A stretch of DNA of 64,000 nucleotides from Halalkalirubrum salinum (GCF_005543295.1 NZ_SRSG01000009.1:1-64000); one strand, 5' to 3'. Counted from the stretch's first letter, positions 1-8,642 are shown. Notes: generated from the sequence alone by a model not told the origin. Program-made: numbers and translations.

Positions 1-72
1 GCGGTATCAACATCGGAATTGAACCCAGTGAGTCGCAGCCTGCGCAGCGAAGCAAGCAGGAACGTCTCATGT

Positions 73-186
73 CGGTTCAATTCCCGGACGGCGCATTTTC
101 TGAGCGGAGTGAAGAAAATCGCTGGACGGAATTGAATCAGCGAGCGAACGCAGTGAGCGATCGCGGTTCAATTCCCGGACGGTGCA
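73..186. repeat. Pair of T-arm-like direct repeats
   Basis: A 23-base sequence starting CGGTTCAATTCCCGGACGG occurs at 73-95 and again at 164-186 with one mismatch. It resembles the T-loop and 3' strand of a tRNA, but no matching T-stem or acceptor strand can be folded around either copy. Between the copies lie short purine-rich palindromic stretches (GAGCGGAGTGA, GAGCGAACGCAGTGAGCGA), a type of filler common in haloarchaeal spacers. It may be the decayed tail of a tRNA gene or of an attachment site beginning outside the window; I cannot decide which. Confidence 0.45.
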
Positions 187-254
187 CTCTCATCCAATCG
201 AATTCCTGCGGTTTTGGCTTGTGTCGAGGAGGCGACAGCAGCACGATCGAACAG

Positions 255-1397
255 TCACGTTTCTAGTTCCGCTTCGCGCTCGGCGTCGTTGGAGTCCGCA
301 GTAGCCTCCTCGGCATGCGTTGTATTCGAGTCACCATCCTTGATCGCCTTGGCCTCCTGTTCGAGCGCGGTAATGTCCAGCTCAGCGGCCTTTTCGATCT
401 CACCGAGGATTTCTTTGATGTTGTCAAGTCCGAGGAGTTCACGCGTCTCAGCGTCGAATTTGAGGCTGTCCAACTGCTGGCCATTCGCTGCAACGTCGCT
501 TCCAGAAAGATGTTTACCGTACCGCCCGACCAGCGAGGTGAGCTCCTGTGGGAGCACGAATGTCGTCGACGCTCCCTGTCCGATCGCCTCGAGCGTTTCC
601 ATGCCGCGTTCGATGATCGCCCGCTCGCCCATCGAATCGGCAGCCTTCGCGCGCAAAACTGTCGAAATCGCCTCACCCTGGGCTTCGAGGATCTGGCTCT
701 GTTTTTCCCCTTGGGCGCGAATGATGTTCGACTGTTTGTCACCCTCGGCCTTCTCGACTGCACTCCGGCGTTCGCCCTGTGCCTCGAGGATCGTCGCCCG
801 GCGTCGCCGCTCTGCGCCGGTTTGTTGTTCCATCGCGTTTTGCACCTCCTGGCTGGGATTGACCTCGCGAACTTCGACCGACTCGACGCGAATTCCCCAT
901 TCGTCAGTCGGTTCATCGAGTTCTTTCCGAATCCGAGCGTTGATTTCTTGGCGCTTGTTGAGCGTATCATCGAGTTCCATGTCGCCAATGACTGCCCGGA
1001 GCGTGGTCTGTGCGAGGTTTGAGACGGCGTGTTTGTAGTCTTCGACCTCCAGAAAGGCCTTTTTGGCGTCCATCACACGGAGATAGACGACCGCATCTGC
1101 GGTCACCGGAGAGTTATCCCGCGTGATTGCCTCCTGGCGAGGAACGTCCATCGTTTGGGTCCGCATGTCAAACCGGTACGTGCGCGAGACGAACGGGGGG
1201 ACGAAATTGATCCCTGGTTCGAGCAGCTTTCGATACTCGCCAAACACGGTGAGTGCCTGTTTGTCGTAGGCGTCCACGAACCGGACCGTCTGCCAGACAG
1301 TCACCACGGCCAACAGCAGTACCAATAGGCCGATGAGTCCAAATGCGAGAACGGAGGTTTGCACCGTGACCGGGGCGTTCATGTAGTCTGTATTCAA
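255..1397 (-). CDS. SPFH/Band 7 (stomatin-like) membrane protein
   Basis: A 380-residue SPFH-domain protein. One N-terminal membrane segment (about residues 13-37) is followed by a Band 7 domain (about 40-200, including the typical start FGEYRKLLEPGINFVPPF), an Ala/Glu/Arg-rich helical region with repeated EAQGE and RAQGEKQS units (about 195-260), and an acidic low-complexity tail. Family members form large oligomeric membrane rings that scaffold proteases or organise membrane domains. Bacterial stomatin-like genes often neighbour an NfeD protease; none is seen on the right side, and the left side is outside the window. It follows nuoCD on the same strand with a 120-base gap. Family assignment is firm; the cellular role is not. 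Confidence 0.9.
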   Translation of the reverse strand: MNTDYMNAPVTVQTSVLAFGLIGLLVLLLAVVTVWQTVRFVDAYDKQALTVFGEYRKLLEPGINFVPPFVSRTYRFDMRTQTMDVPRQEAITRDNSPVTADAVVYLRVMDAKKAFLEVEDYKHAVSNLAQTTLRAVIGDMELDDTLNKRQEINARIRKELDEPTDEWGIRVESVEVREVNPSQEVQNAMEQQTGAERRRRATILEAQGERRSAVEKAEGDKQSNIIRAQGEKQSQILEAQGEAISTVLRAKAADSMGERAIIERGMETLEAIGQGASTTFVLPQELTSLVGRYGKHLSGSDVAANGQQLDSLKFDAETRELLGLDNIKEILGEIEKAAELDITALEQEAKAIKDGDSNTTHAEEATADSNDAEREAELET

Positions 1398-1520
1398 TCT
1401 GTAACTGCATCAAGGGGCGAGATTTTTACACTCAATCGGTTTTTAATTATTCGAGAGACAAAAGACAGCACCCAGTGGTCGATCGTCGTCGCATCCCTCA
1501 CACACAGGCCAACACGCGGC

Positions 1521-3176
1521 CTATCGATCGACTTCGCCCATGATCGTATCCAGACTGCCAAGTGTCGCGATCAGGTCCGGCACGTGTTCGCCAACAGCCA
1601 TTGCAGGAAGCGCCTGGAGATTCGAAAACGACGGGCCGCGAATCTTGAACCGAGCCGGTTTCTCGCTGCCATCTGCCCGAATGTAGATTCCCAACTCGCC
1701 TTTGGCTGCCTCGACAGCCCAGTACCCCTCGGCGTCATCAGCTGGTCGGATCGTCCGCGGGACGTTTGACTGGACTGTTCGGTCGTCGTCGGGCCACTCA
1801 GCGAGGAGGTCGACACACTGTTCGATAATTTTGGCTGATTCTTCGACTTCCTGGATGCGAACCAACAGCCGCGAGTAGTTGTCCCCGTGCGGCTCAGTTA
1901 TCACGTCCCAGTCAAGACGATCGTAGTAGCCGTAGGGGTCGTCGCGTCGCAGGTCGTAATCGATACCCGAGCCACGGGCCACCGGGCCAGTGCAGCCGTA
2001 GTTTTTGGCTATCTTGGCCGGAAGGATGCCAGTGTCGACGGTTCGGGCCTGGATGATCTCGTTATTAGTGAGAAGGTTGTGGATATCAGTGAGGCGCTCG
2101 GGGAGCCCATCGAGATACGAACGGACGCGATCGAGGAACGCCTCGCGTGACTCCGGCAGGTCCCAGGCGACACCGCCGAGTCGGAAGTAATTGAACATCA
2201 GTCGCTGACCCGTGAGGTCTTCAAGAATATTCTGGACACGCTCGCGCTCGGTGATCGCGTACATGAACGTGGCCGTGAAATCCCCCGAGATATCGAGCGC
2301 ATAGGCTCCGATCGCCAGCATGTGCGCCAGTATGCGGCTGAGTTCCGCAGACAGTGTCCGAATGACCTGTGCGTACGCAGGCACCTCAATGTCGGCGAGT
2401 GCCTCAGCGGCGCGGGCGTAGGCCCATTCGTTGCAGAGCCCGCCGCCGCTCCAGTCCCATCGATCGGGGTATGGCATGATCTGGTGGCGATAGGTGCAAG
2501 TTTGGGCCATCTGCTCCTCACATCGGTGGATGTAGCCGATATCAGGCTCGACAGCCGCGACCTGTTCGCCCTCGAGGGTGAGCTTGAGATGCATTACGCC
2601 GTGTGTGGCCGGATGGTGTGGCCCGATGTTGATGAACATCGTCTCTCCTCGCCCCTCGCTTGCCAGTGCGTGAGCCGAACCGTCTTGCTCTCGAAGCGGA
2701 ACGATCTGAGGCTGGGTTTGATCATAGCCCAGTGAGAGTGGATGACCCTGCCACGTCTCGGGCAGCAAAATACGCCGCAAATCGGGATGGTCTTCGTAGT
2801 TAATGCCGACCAGATCGAAGGCTTCCCGTTCGTGCCACGCGGCAGTCTGAAACACCTCGGACCCGGAGGTCGATCGCGGGCGCTCGCTGTCTGTCGGCAC
2901 GACGATACTCGCCTCCTGTGTCGGATCATCGTAGGATCGCAGATGATAGATCGTCTCATACCGATCAGCGTACTGCTGGGCGGTTACACAGGAGAGATGG
3001 TCCAGCCCAGATTCATTTTTGAGCGTGCTGAGGACAGCCGGCACATCCCGTGGGGAGATCCGAGCTGCTGGCGCGTTGCGGTGTGTCTCTTGTCCGATAA
3101 TTTTGTCTGCGATCGGGGCGAGGATGTCTGCCAGCGCTGATTCCGCTGGCATATGGCTACCGACTTCGCTCGACAT
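1521..3176 (-). CDS. nuoCD: Fused NADH-quinone oxidoreductase subunit C/D
   Basis: A 551-residue fusion of the two peripheral-arm subunits of respiratory complex I. The NuoC-like part (about residues 1-160) has the signature HEREAFDLVG followed by HPDLRRILLPETWQGHPL. The NuoD (49-kDa) part begins at about 190 with NIGPHHPATHG and includes GYIHRCEEQM and GCTGPVARGSGIDYDLR. Haloarchaeal NuoCD is normally inside a nuoA-N cluster; here no other nuo gene is adjacent. I chose ATG 3176 because the GTG 14 codons upstream lies before the start site expected from the TATA box near 3228-3239. It may be the only copy, moved out of its operon, or a second copy; only the full genome can tell. Confidence 0.92.
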   Translation of the reverse strand: MSSEVGSHMPAESALADILAPIADKIIGQETHRNAPAARISPRDVPAVLSTLKNESGLDHLSCVTAQQYADRYETIYHLRSYDDPTQEASIVVPTDSERPRSTSGSEVFQTAAWHEREAFDLVGINYEDHPDLRRILLPETWQGHPLSLGYDQTQPQIVPLREQDGSAHALASEGRGETMFINIGPHHPATHGVMHLKLTLEGEQVAAVEPDIGYIHRCEEQMAQTCTYRHQIMPYPDRWDWSGGGLCNEWAYARAAEALADIEVPAYAQVIRTLSAELSRILAHMLAIGAYALDISGDFTATFMYAITERERVQNILEDLTGQRLMFNYFRLGGVAWDLPESREAFLDRVRSYLDGLPERLTDIHNLLTNNEIIQARTVDTGILPAKIAKNYGCTGPVARGSGIDYDLRRDDPYGYYDRLDWDVITEPHGDNYSRLLVRIQEVEESAKIIEQCVDLLAEWPDDDRTVQSNVPRTIRPADDAEGYWAVEAAKGELGIYIRADGSEKPARFKIRGPSFSNLQALPAMAVGEHVPDLIATLGSLDTIMGEVDR

Positions 3177-3225
3177 ACCTGTAGATGAATCGCCATTTAC
3201 CCAACAATTCTGCCTCACTGCTCCG

Positions 3226-3237
3226 GTTATTTATATA
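3226..3237. promoter_or_regulatory. Shared divergent TATA box
   Basis: The sequence TTATTTATATA reads as a TATA box on both strands. On the plus strand it lies about 27 bases before ATG 3258, fitting a leaderless transcript of the HTH_10 regulator. On the minus strand CGTATATAAATA would give nuoCD a short leader. No second TATA-like element is obvious in the 80-base spacer, so both genes may share one box. Confidence 0.55.
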
Positions 3238-3257
3238 CGCCGGCTCACACTGTGGTT

Positions 3258-3923
3258 ATGAAATACCTGCAACTCACACTTCGATTTGCAGCCAATGCGA
3301 GACATCCGATGCATCAGTTCATCGACGAGTCTGACGCAGTCGATCGGGACGTGTTAGTCCACGGCAATACGATTGGGGAACTCGACACCTTCCTCTTTTA
3401 CATCGTCGGTGATCGGGAGCCATACGCTGCGGCCCTGGAGGCTGCCGAAATGATTGCCGATTTTCAGATTACGGCAATCGACGATCGGAGCTTCTACTGT
3501 TTTCTGACGCAGCGACGCAACGCCGTCGACGAAGCCATGTTCGCCTCGTTTAACAGAACCGGTGTCATCATTGTGCCGCCGATCGAATTCCGCCCCGATG
3601 GAGTCGCAGACCTCACTGTCGTGGGCGACGCCGCCAGCGTTCAACAAACACTTGCAGAGATCCCCGACGAGGTGGCGGTAGACATCCAGCAAGTCGGCGA
3701 GTACGACTGGCGACAGGCGCTGTTCGATCCAGGGCTGACACACCGACAAAAAGAAGCCGTGAACGCTGCCGTTGCGGCAGGGTACTACGCAGTTCCGCGT
3801 GAGAGCGACGTCGAGACGATCGCTGACACCCTCGATTGTGCGGCGAGCACAGCGGCCGAACACCTGCGAAAAGCTGAGCAGGCGGTGATGACCGAGTTCT
3901 GTGCGCTTCACCACTACGAGTAA
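3258..3923 (+). CDS. HTH_10 (Bat-type) transcriptional regulator
   Basis: A 221-residue DNA-binding protein of the haloarchaeal bacterio-opsin-activator family. The C-terminal HTH_10 domain (about residues 157-215) begins with the family signature LTHRQKEAVNAAVAAGYY and carries the helix-turn-helix TIADTLDCAASTAAEHLRKA. The N-terminal part is a ligand- or partner-sensing region of unknown specificity. An in-frame GTG at 3252 is possible, but ATG 3258 sits at leaderless distance from the TATA box. It is divergent from nuoCD, so it is a candidate controller of that gene; this is inference from position only. Confidence 0.88.
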   Translation: MKYLQLTLRFAANARHPMHQFIDESDAVDRDVLVHGNTIGELDTFLFYIVGDREPYAAALEAAEMIADFQITAIDDRSFYCFLTQRRNAVDEAMFASFNRTGVIIVPPIEFRPDGVADLTVVGDAASVQQTLAEIPDEVAVDIQQVGEYDWRQALFDPGLTHRQKEAVNAAVAAGYYAVPRESDVETIADTLDCAASTAAEHLRKAEQAVMTEFCALHHYE

Positions 3924-4118
3924 AAATCCACACTCGTCGTTTTCGGTACGGTTGTCGATCGGTCAGGACCACGACGTGAGTACGACGGGATACTTATACG
4001 GGCGTTTGCAACGCTTCCCAACAAATAGTATTAGATTCGGTTCGCAAGCCTTCGCGCCGACAGTTACTGAACGGAAGTGGCGGGTGGAGTTTTGGGCACC
4101 GGGTTCGTACGTCAATAC

Positions 4119-4514
4119 GTGACAGACCAGAATCAGAACGCAGCCGACACGGAGTCTGAGGACGCCGAGAACGAAACAGAGGAGTTCGAGTTGGAAGGGA
4201 TGATGACCCACGAGGAGGGAGCAGCAGTCCTCCGAGAGCTCGCCGACCACATCGAAGCCGGATCGGTGGAACTCGGCGACGGCGAGGAGCCGGTGAGCGT
4301 CCCCGAGCAGTTCGAGGTGGAATTCGAGTACGAGGAGGGGGACGACGAGGCCGAACTGGAGATCGAACTGGAGTGGCCGATCGGCGACGACAAGCGGTCA
4401 CCTACGACGGAATCCGACACGGACGACGGTGAGGAGACAGTCGACGAGGAAGTAGGCGAAGCGGAGACCGACGACGAGGAAGTTAGCGAGGTAGAGACGG
4501 ACGACGAGGACTAG
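4119..4514 (+). CDS. Amphi-Trp domain protein
   Basis: A small, very acidic cytosolic protein of about 131 residues. The middle (roughly residues 20-90) matches the amphi-Trp domain pattern: an EGMMTHEEGAAVLRELADHI helix, then VSVPEQFEVEFEYEE and alternating acidic/hydrophobic strands ending in EW. The tail is low complexity, with repeated ETDDEEV units made by a short in-frame DNA repeat. Function of the domain is unknown. The ORF is open back to an ATG at 4077, but homologous sequence appears to begin with VTDQNQN, so GTG 4119 is the preferred start. It stands alone between two unrelated genes. Confidence 0.75.
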   Translation: MTDQNQNAADTESEDAENETEEFELEGMMTHEEGAAVLRELADHIEAGSVELGDGEEPVSVPEQFEVEFEYEEGDDEAELEIELEWPIGDDKRSPTTESDTDDGEETVDEEVGEAETDDEEVSEVETDDED

Positions 4515-4548
4515 AGCAGTCTGTGGATAGAGTACCCGCCACGATCGC

Positions 4549-5652
4549 TCAATCGCCACGGACGGGATCGCGTGGAACCTCCGAGTCGTTCTGGGTAGGT
4601 TCGTGGAGCGCGCGATCGATCGAGAGGGGGCCGCCACCGGTGACAAGCAGCGCCGAGACGAGCCCAAACAGCGAAATATGCGCCAACACAGGATCGTCAG
4701 GCAGGCCGAACAGGGTTGTGACAAAAAGCAGGAAGGCAACGCCGGCGGCCGCACGGGTGAACGCCCCCACGATGAGCAACACGCCGACAAACGCCTCCGT
4801 GAGGCCCGCGCCAAGGACCCAAAGTTCCGGGGGAACTGGAACGACCGCGGTAAGATCGTACTTTGCGACGACCGCAAGCGCCTCACCCGGACGCATCAGC
4901 TTCTGGGCGACACCAAGATAGATGAACGAGATGCCAACGCCTATCCGGATGACCGTCGGGACGTACGCCGTGAGATGTTTCGTCCGCTCAACGAACGGGA
5001 GCGCGACCTGACGATAGAACGGATCGATACGCGAGTACAACGTCCGGTCGTCGGCAGCCATGGATGCGACGACGTGATCCGCGCTCGGACGGCCGCCCCC
5101 GACAAGCGCGATCGCCAGAAATCCCGGCACGTACTCAAAGGCAAGCATGAGTGCTGGCTGGACGGTGAACGCGACAAGGTACGAACCGAGCCCGATCGCA
5201 GCAACGAGTCTGGTGCCGAATCCAAACAACAACAGAAAGCCGATCGTGATCCCAAACAGCCGGACAAACACCGGCGCAGGGGGCTGGACGGCTGGCGAAA
5301 AGAAGTACCCTGAGAACCCAGCGCCGACCAATGGCAGGCCAATCGAGAGCCGAAGCAGCCACGGCAACAGTTCCTCGTAGGACCGAAGGATTCGCCGGAA
5401 GACCGCGATGTCGGTCCGAAGCGGCTGGAGCCGAAGGTACGCAATACCGACAGCAGTAACGGCAATCCCCCCGGCACCGATGACCGCCAGGTTGAATGGG
5501 GTCGTCAGGGCAGCGAGGAGAAATTCGATGACGTCGATCGGATCGCTACCCGGGGTGACGTATTCGACGTGTGCAGTCGCTGATCCAACTCCGGCGACCA
5601 ACACCGAAAGGAACCCGGCGATCGCGGCCACGCCGCGAACGGGAGAGAACAT
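4549..5652 (-). CDS. DoxX-family membrane protein (two DoxX-like halves)
   Basis: An integral membrane protein of 367 residues with about nine hydrophobic segments and an N-terminal signal-like segment (VAAIAGFLSVLVAGVGSATA). The C-terminal half (about residues 235-350) has the DoxX pattern RIGVGISFIYLGVAQKL and later LWVLGAGLTEAFVGVLLIVG; the N-terminal half repeats the layout more loosely, suggesting an internal duplication. DoxX proteins are often tied to oxidative stress or thiosulfate oxidation, but here there is no partner gene to define the substrate. The end is separated by 34 bases from the convergent amphi-Trp gene. Confidence 0.8.
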   Translation of the reverse strand: MFSPVRGVAAIAGFLSVLVAGVGSATAHVEYVTPGSDPIDVIEFLLAALTTPFNLAVIGAGGIAVTAVGIAYLRLQPLRTDIAVFRRILRSYEELLPWLLRLSIGLPLVGAGFSGYFFSPAVQPPAPVFVRLFGITIGFLLLFGFGTRLVAAIGLGSYLVAFTVQPALMLAFEYVPGFLAIALVGGGRPSADHVVASMAADDRTLYSRIDPFYRQVALPFVERTKHLTAYVPTVIRIGVGISFIYLGVAQKLMRPGEALAVVAKYDLTAVVPVPPELWVLGAGLTEAFVGVLLIVGAFTRAAAGVAFLLFVTTLFGLPDDPVLAHISLFGLVSALLVTGGGPLSIDRALHEPTQNDSEVPRDPVRGD

Positions 5653-5723
5653 GCCTAAAGTTGTGCTTACGGTCGTATAAGCGTTCGTCTGCTGGCGATC
5701 GGGCGATGCGTCGGTAGCATATT

Positions 5724-5879
5724 TCAGGAGTCGTATTGTCGCTTCGAAACCAACCCGTCGTGTTCCAGCATCATCTGCGAGATGCAGTTGGAGACGTCGA
5801 AATCCCCCCGTTGAATCTCAAAGAGACGTTGCTCGAAGGTGACGGGAACACTGAACAGCGTCGTGTGTGAGCGTCGGTG
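5724..5879 (-). pseudogene. Coding-like in-frame stretch after the Rieske-protein stop
   Basis: Directly after the TGA of the Rieske-domain gene, the same frame stays open for 51 codons and ends in TGA. The translation is well-mixed and protein-like (for example FEQRLFEIQRGDFD and CISQMMLEHDGLVSKRQYDS), with haloarchaeal codon choice. It has no usable start codon until two Met codons close to its end. It is therefore either a C-terminal extension cut off by a recent nonsense change, or the tail of another decayed gene. I do not recognise the sequence. Confidence 0.4.
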
Positions 5880-7637
5880 TCAGTCGTCGACATCTTCGTA
5901 GATGGCCTCGCCGTCGAAGAGTCGCTCCGCAATCGTGACCGTTTGCTCGCGCTCGCGGCGAGTGGGGAAGTGAGCAGCCATATACCGTGCCGGCGCGATC
6001 AGCGCCAGTCGTCGTTCCCGGTCGCTTTCGGCCAACTCGAACTGTCGGAAGCCAGCTTCGACGTTCTGCAGGGTGTGGAAGTTAGCGTCCTCTCGTAACA
6101 GGCCCTCGCCCAGTGTCTGTTTGAGTGCTGTGGGGTCACCGTCGGCGTCGAAGTGCCCGGCGACGATCCGTGCCGCCTCGTCGACGCCGCCCTGCTGGTC
6201 GAGGACCGCCAGCAGGCGGTTCCGGAGTTCAGACGGGGTGCCGTCCGCGCCTGTCCCGGGGTTGGGAATGGTCGCCGGCGGCTGATTCAGGAACCGATCG
6301 AGATACACCGACATCGCACCCTGCCAGCAGGCCTCGTAGATGTCCGGGGCGTCGGTGCGACGGGCGAGGTTGTCGACGGCGTTGGCAAACGAGAACGTGT
6401 GGTGGACCGTGTTCCAGTCGCTGAATTCGTTCCCGGTGCCGAAGTGTGCGACCCGACGGAGTGCGGCGACCGCGATCGCGTGTGCGAGTTGCTCGGTATT
6501 CGCGCCGCCGGCGACGGCATCGCGCAGAGCGTCATCGATTTCGTGTGGGTCGCTCGACAGCAGCGTGTCGATGAAGTCGTTGGGGCGGTCCCACTCCTTG
6601 CCGGTCCCGGCGGCGACCATTTCGGGGAGGTCCTCGGCAGCGTCGAAACACAGCCCGGCCACGTCGATCGGCCGGGTCCACGTGCTGGTTTCTTCGCCCC
6701 GTGAGGCGTCCGCAATGGCGTCGACCACGGTGGCGAGGACGGGTTCCCGGCGGTCCCAGCCAACGTGGTCCAGTGTCTCGACGGCTTTGTTGAGGAAATC
6801 GATCGTGTGGCTGTTGTTCATATAGATATGGTCGGTGCCAGCGGCGACCAAGACTTCGACGAGGTCCTCGCGGTCGAGGACGGCCGCCGCGGTGCGAAGA
6901 CAGCGCTCGGCACCCGTACTGTCGCGAACATCGCAGGTGTCGCGGAACCACGATTTGAGCCGCGGCTTCGAGAGGTCGTCGTTGCCAAGCGCGTACTGTT
7001 CGAACCGAGGTGGTTCGCCGTCGCAGTTGTCCGCGACCTCGGTGACACCAACGATCATCGCCCGCAGTTTCTCGTCGTGGGCGAGGGCATCGTAGAGGTT
7101 CGCCATCGCGCCGAGCGTCGTCATTCCCCGCCCCCAGCCGTCGGCGCGGTACTGCGTTCCGAAATCGACTGCGGTCTCCAGTGGTGTCGTGAACCCGTCG
7201 CCGTAGTGGTCAAGGTGGATGACGGCCTTCGCGGCGACCAACGAGAGGTTTTCCGCTAGGCCGTCGGCCAGTCTGTTGCGCCAGTGGGTCTCCGGGGGCA
7301 CGTCGGGGTCGGGATCCGGGTCGATGTAGACGGTCCCGTCCTGAACCTGGGTGGGGAACGTCTGGACATCGTCGGCCCAGATGTCCAGCGTGTCACCCTG
7401 TGCGAGTTCGAACCGCGCGTGGTGCCAGTCACAGGTCAACAGGCCGTCTTCGACGCTGCCTTTCGAGAGCGGAAATCCCATATGCGGACAGCGGTTATCA
7501 ACTGCGTACACCTCGCCCTCGTGGTGAAAAAGTGCGACCGGGCGGCCGCCTGCCATCGTGACTGTCCGTCCGTCATCGCGGAGACTGTCGATGTCGGCGA
7601 CCGCGGTCATATCGTGGTCCGAGAGGTCAGATGACAT
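5880..7637 (-). CDS. Rieske [2Fe-2S] domain fused to a large unassigned domain
   Basis: A 585-residue soluble protein. Residues about 8-105 form a Rieske ferredoxin domain with both cluster motifs intact: C50-P-H52 and C69-D-W-H72. Residues about 120-585 are a mostly helical region that I cannot place confidently; it has conserved-looking histidine patches (HLDHYGDGF, NNSHTIDF, WNTVHHTFSF) and the stretch GWGRGMTTLGAMANLYDAL. The layout suggests an electron-transfer module feeding a monooxygenase-like or questin-oxidase-like catalytic part, but that is inference. It is a single gene with no redox partner next to it. The frame continues open past its stop codon. Confidence 0.8.
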   Translation of the reverse strand: MSSDLSDHDMTAVADIDSLRDDGRTVTMAGGRPVALFHHEGEVYAVDNRCPHMGFPLSKGSVEDGLLTCDWHHARFELAQGDTLDIWADDVQTFPTQVQDGTVYIDPDPDPDVPPETHWRNRLADGLAENLSLVAAKAVIHLDHYGDGFTTPLETAVDFGTQYRADGWGRGMTTLGAMANLYDALAHDEKLRAMIVGVTEVADNCDGEPPRFEQYALGNDDLSKPRLKSWFRDTCDVRDSTGAERCLRTAAAVLDREDLVEVLVAAGTDHIYMNNSHTIDFLNKAVETLDHVGWDRREPVLATVVDAIADASRGEETSTWTRPIDVAGLCFDAAEDLPEMVAAGTGKEWDRPNDFIDTLLSSDPHEIDDALRDAVAGGANTEQLAHAIAVAALRRVAHFGTGNEFSDWNTVHHTFSFANAVDNLARRTDAPDIYEACWQGAMSVYLDRFLNQPPATIPNPGTGADGTPSELRNRLLAVLDQQGGVDEAARIVAGHFDADGDPTALKQTLGEGLLREDANFHTLQNVEAGFRQFELAESDRERRLALIAPARYMAAHFPTRREREQTVTIAERLFDGEAIYEDVDD

Positions 7638-7849
7638 ACCTAGTGGTCCGAGAGCGAGACAAATATGTGTTCGGCCGCGACTGCGTTCGACTCTTCACGT
7701 CGGGTTAACGGGCTGCGAGTCTGCCGTGTTGCAGTAGTCTCTGTCAGCGAAGTCACTCCTCATTCTGATGGGTTGCGAAGAGACGAATCTCAGTCGGCGT
7801 GATCGTGCATGACGTTCGATGTTACCCCTCTTCGTGTTCGCAGACCCAG

Positions 7850-8018
7850 CGGTAATTGTTCCCGCCGGTTGGTTCCACGTTCCATACCCAATCATCGCAT
7901 CAAGCCGATCGTGATCGATGGCGATCGTCGGTGCGCAACGAAACGCAACCGGTCGGCCAAGCGAATCTCCACACGCTAACCCGAGAAGGACTTCACAGGC
8001 TTGATCCGGATGCAGGTG
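7850..8018 (-). pseudogene. ADP-ribosylglycohydrolase N-terminal remnant
   Basis: The minus-strand frame starting just after TAA at 8019-8021 encodes VLLGLACGDSLGRPVAF and, after a gap, MIGYGTWNQPAGTIT. This is the N-terminal signature of the DraG/ADP-ribosylglycohydrolase family (GxxxGDALGxPVEF ... GQPPGTxTDDT). Directly after the conserved IT the expected DDT metal-binding motif is missing and the frame runs into unrelated sequence. There is no start codon upstream and no recognisable remainder of the roughly 300-residue enzyme nearby, so this is a decayed fragment. The 500-base spacer around it holds no intact gene. Confidence 0.6.
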
Positions 8019-8165
8019 TTATCTACAGTTTATTTCTGCGAAAAGTATAGAGAAAAAATCACTCATTGGGTCTTGTTCCTGTCCGAAGGTGTCCCGATAT
8101 TTTGCCCACGTCTGGTACATCTCTACCCGTTCTTTCTCCGTCATTGAGTTCCCCTCGGTTGGATG

Positions 8166-8576
8166 TCAATCACTCGAACTGTCGTACATCGCTTCGAATT
8201 CTTTTTCACCGCGGATTAATTCGTCTACGCCACTTGTGAGCGTCACCTTGCCGAACACTGTCGCGCGGTAGTACGTGTACAAGCCATCTTGTCCTCGGTC
8301 AGTGTGTTGCCGTTTTTCAACGAGTCCCACAGCAACGAGTTTGTTCAGGTGGTAGTGGAGGGTACTATCGTCTATATCGATCGCCGCTTCCAGTTCTTTG
8401 GGGCTCATGTCTCCGCTGTGAACAAGTCGGTAGAGGATCTCGTATCGAGTGCGGTGGCCGATCGCTGCATGCATCGCTAGATACTCATCCAGGCTGAGAA
8501 CGCTATTCTCAGGCAGCAAATCTTCAGGGTCCTCTGGAGCCCCTGGTTCGACTGTCTGCGTGGAATTCGTCGCCAT
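8166..8576 (-). CDS. Winged-helix (ArsR-like) transcriptional regulator
   Basis: A regulator of about 136 residues. Residues about 30-100 carry a winged helix of the ArsR type: LAMHAAIGHRTRYEILYRLV, MSPKELEAAIDIDDSTLHYHLNKLVAVGLV as recognition helix, and a wing ending in YYRATVFGKVTL. The N-terminus is acidic and unstructured. The ORF is open upstream, but MATNSTQ is a better start than the two Met codons before it. It is divergent from the neighbouring 206-residue gene across about 100 bases and probably controls it or itself; no metal-binding cysteine box is seen. Confidence 0.85.
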   Translation of the reverse strand: MATNSTQTVEPGAPEDPEDLLPENSVLSLDEYLAMHAAIGHRTRYEILYRLVHSGDMSPKELEAAIDIDDSTLHYHLNKLVAVGLVEKRQHTDRGQDGLYTYYRATVFGKVTLTSGVDELIRGEKEFEAMYDSSSD

Positions 8577-8642
8577 CTTGCTTCGTGATAGGGATTGAAG
8601 ACTCTTAGACATTCTCAAGCCGAACTCTCTCAAAAACTCTGG

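Noticed and set aside
214-1038. Long plus-strand frames opposite the SPFH gene
   Set aside because: Ser/Arg-rich shadows of the minus-strand coding sequence; the minus frame has a complete SPFH domain.
5724-5882. Selenocysteine readthrough at the Rieske gene's TGA
   Set aside because: Haloarchaea are not known to use selenocysteine and no stem-loop or Cys-equivalent position supports it.
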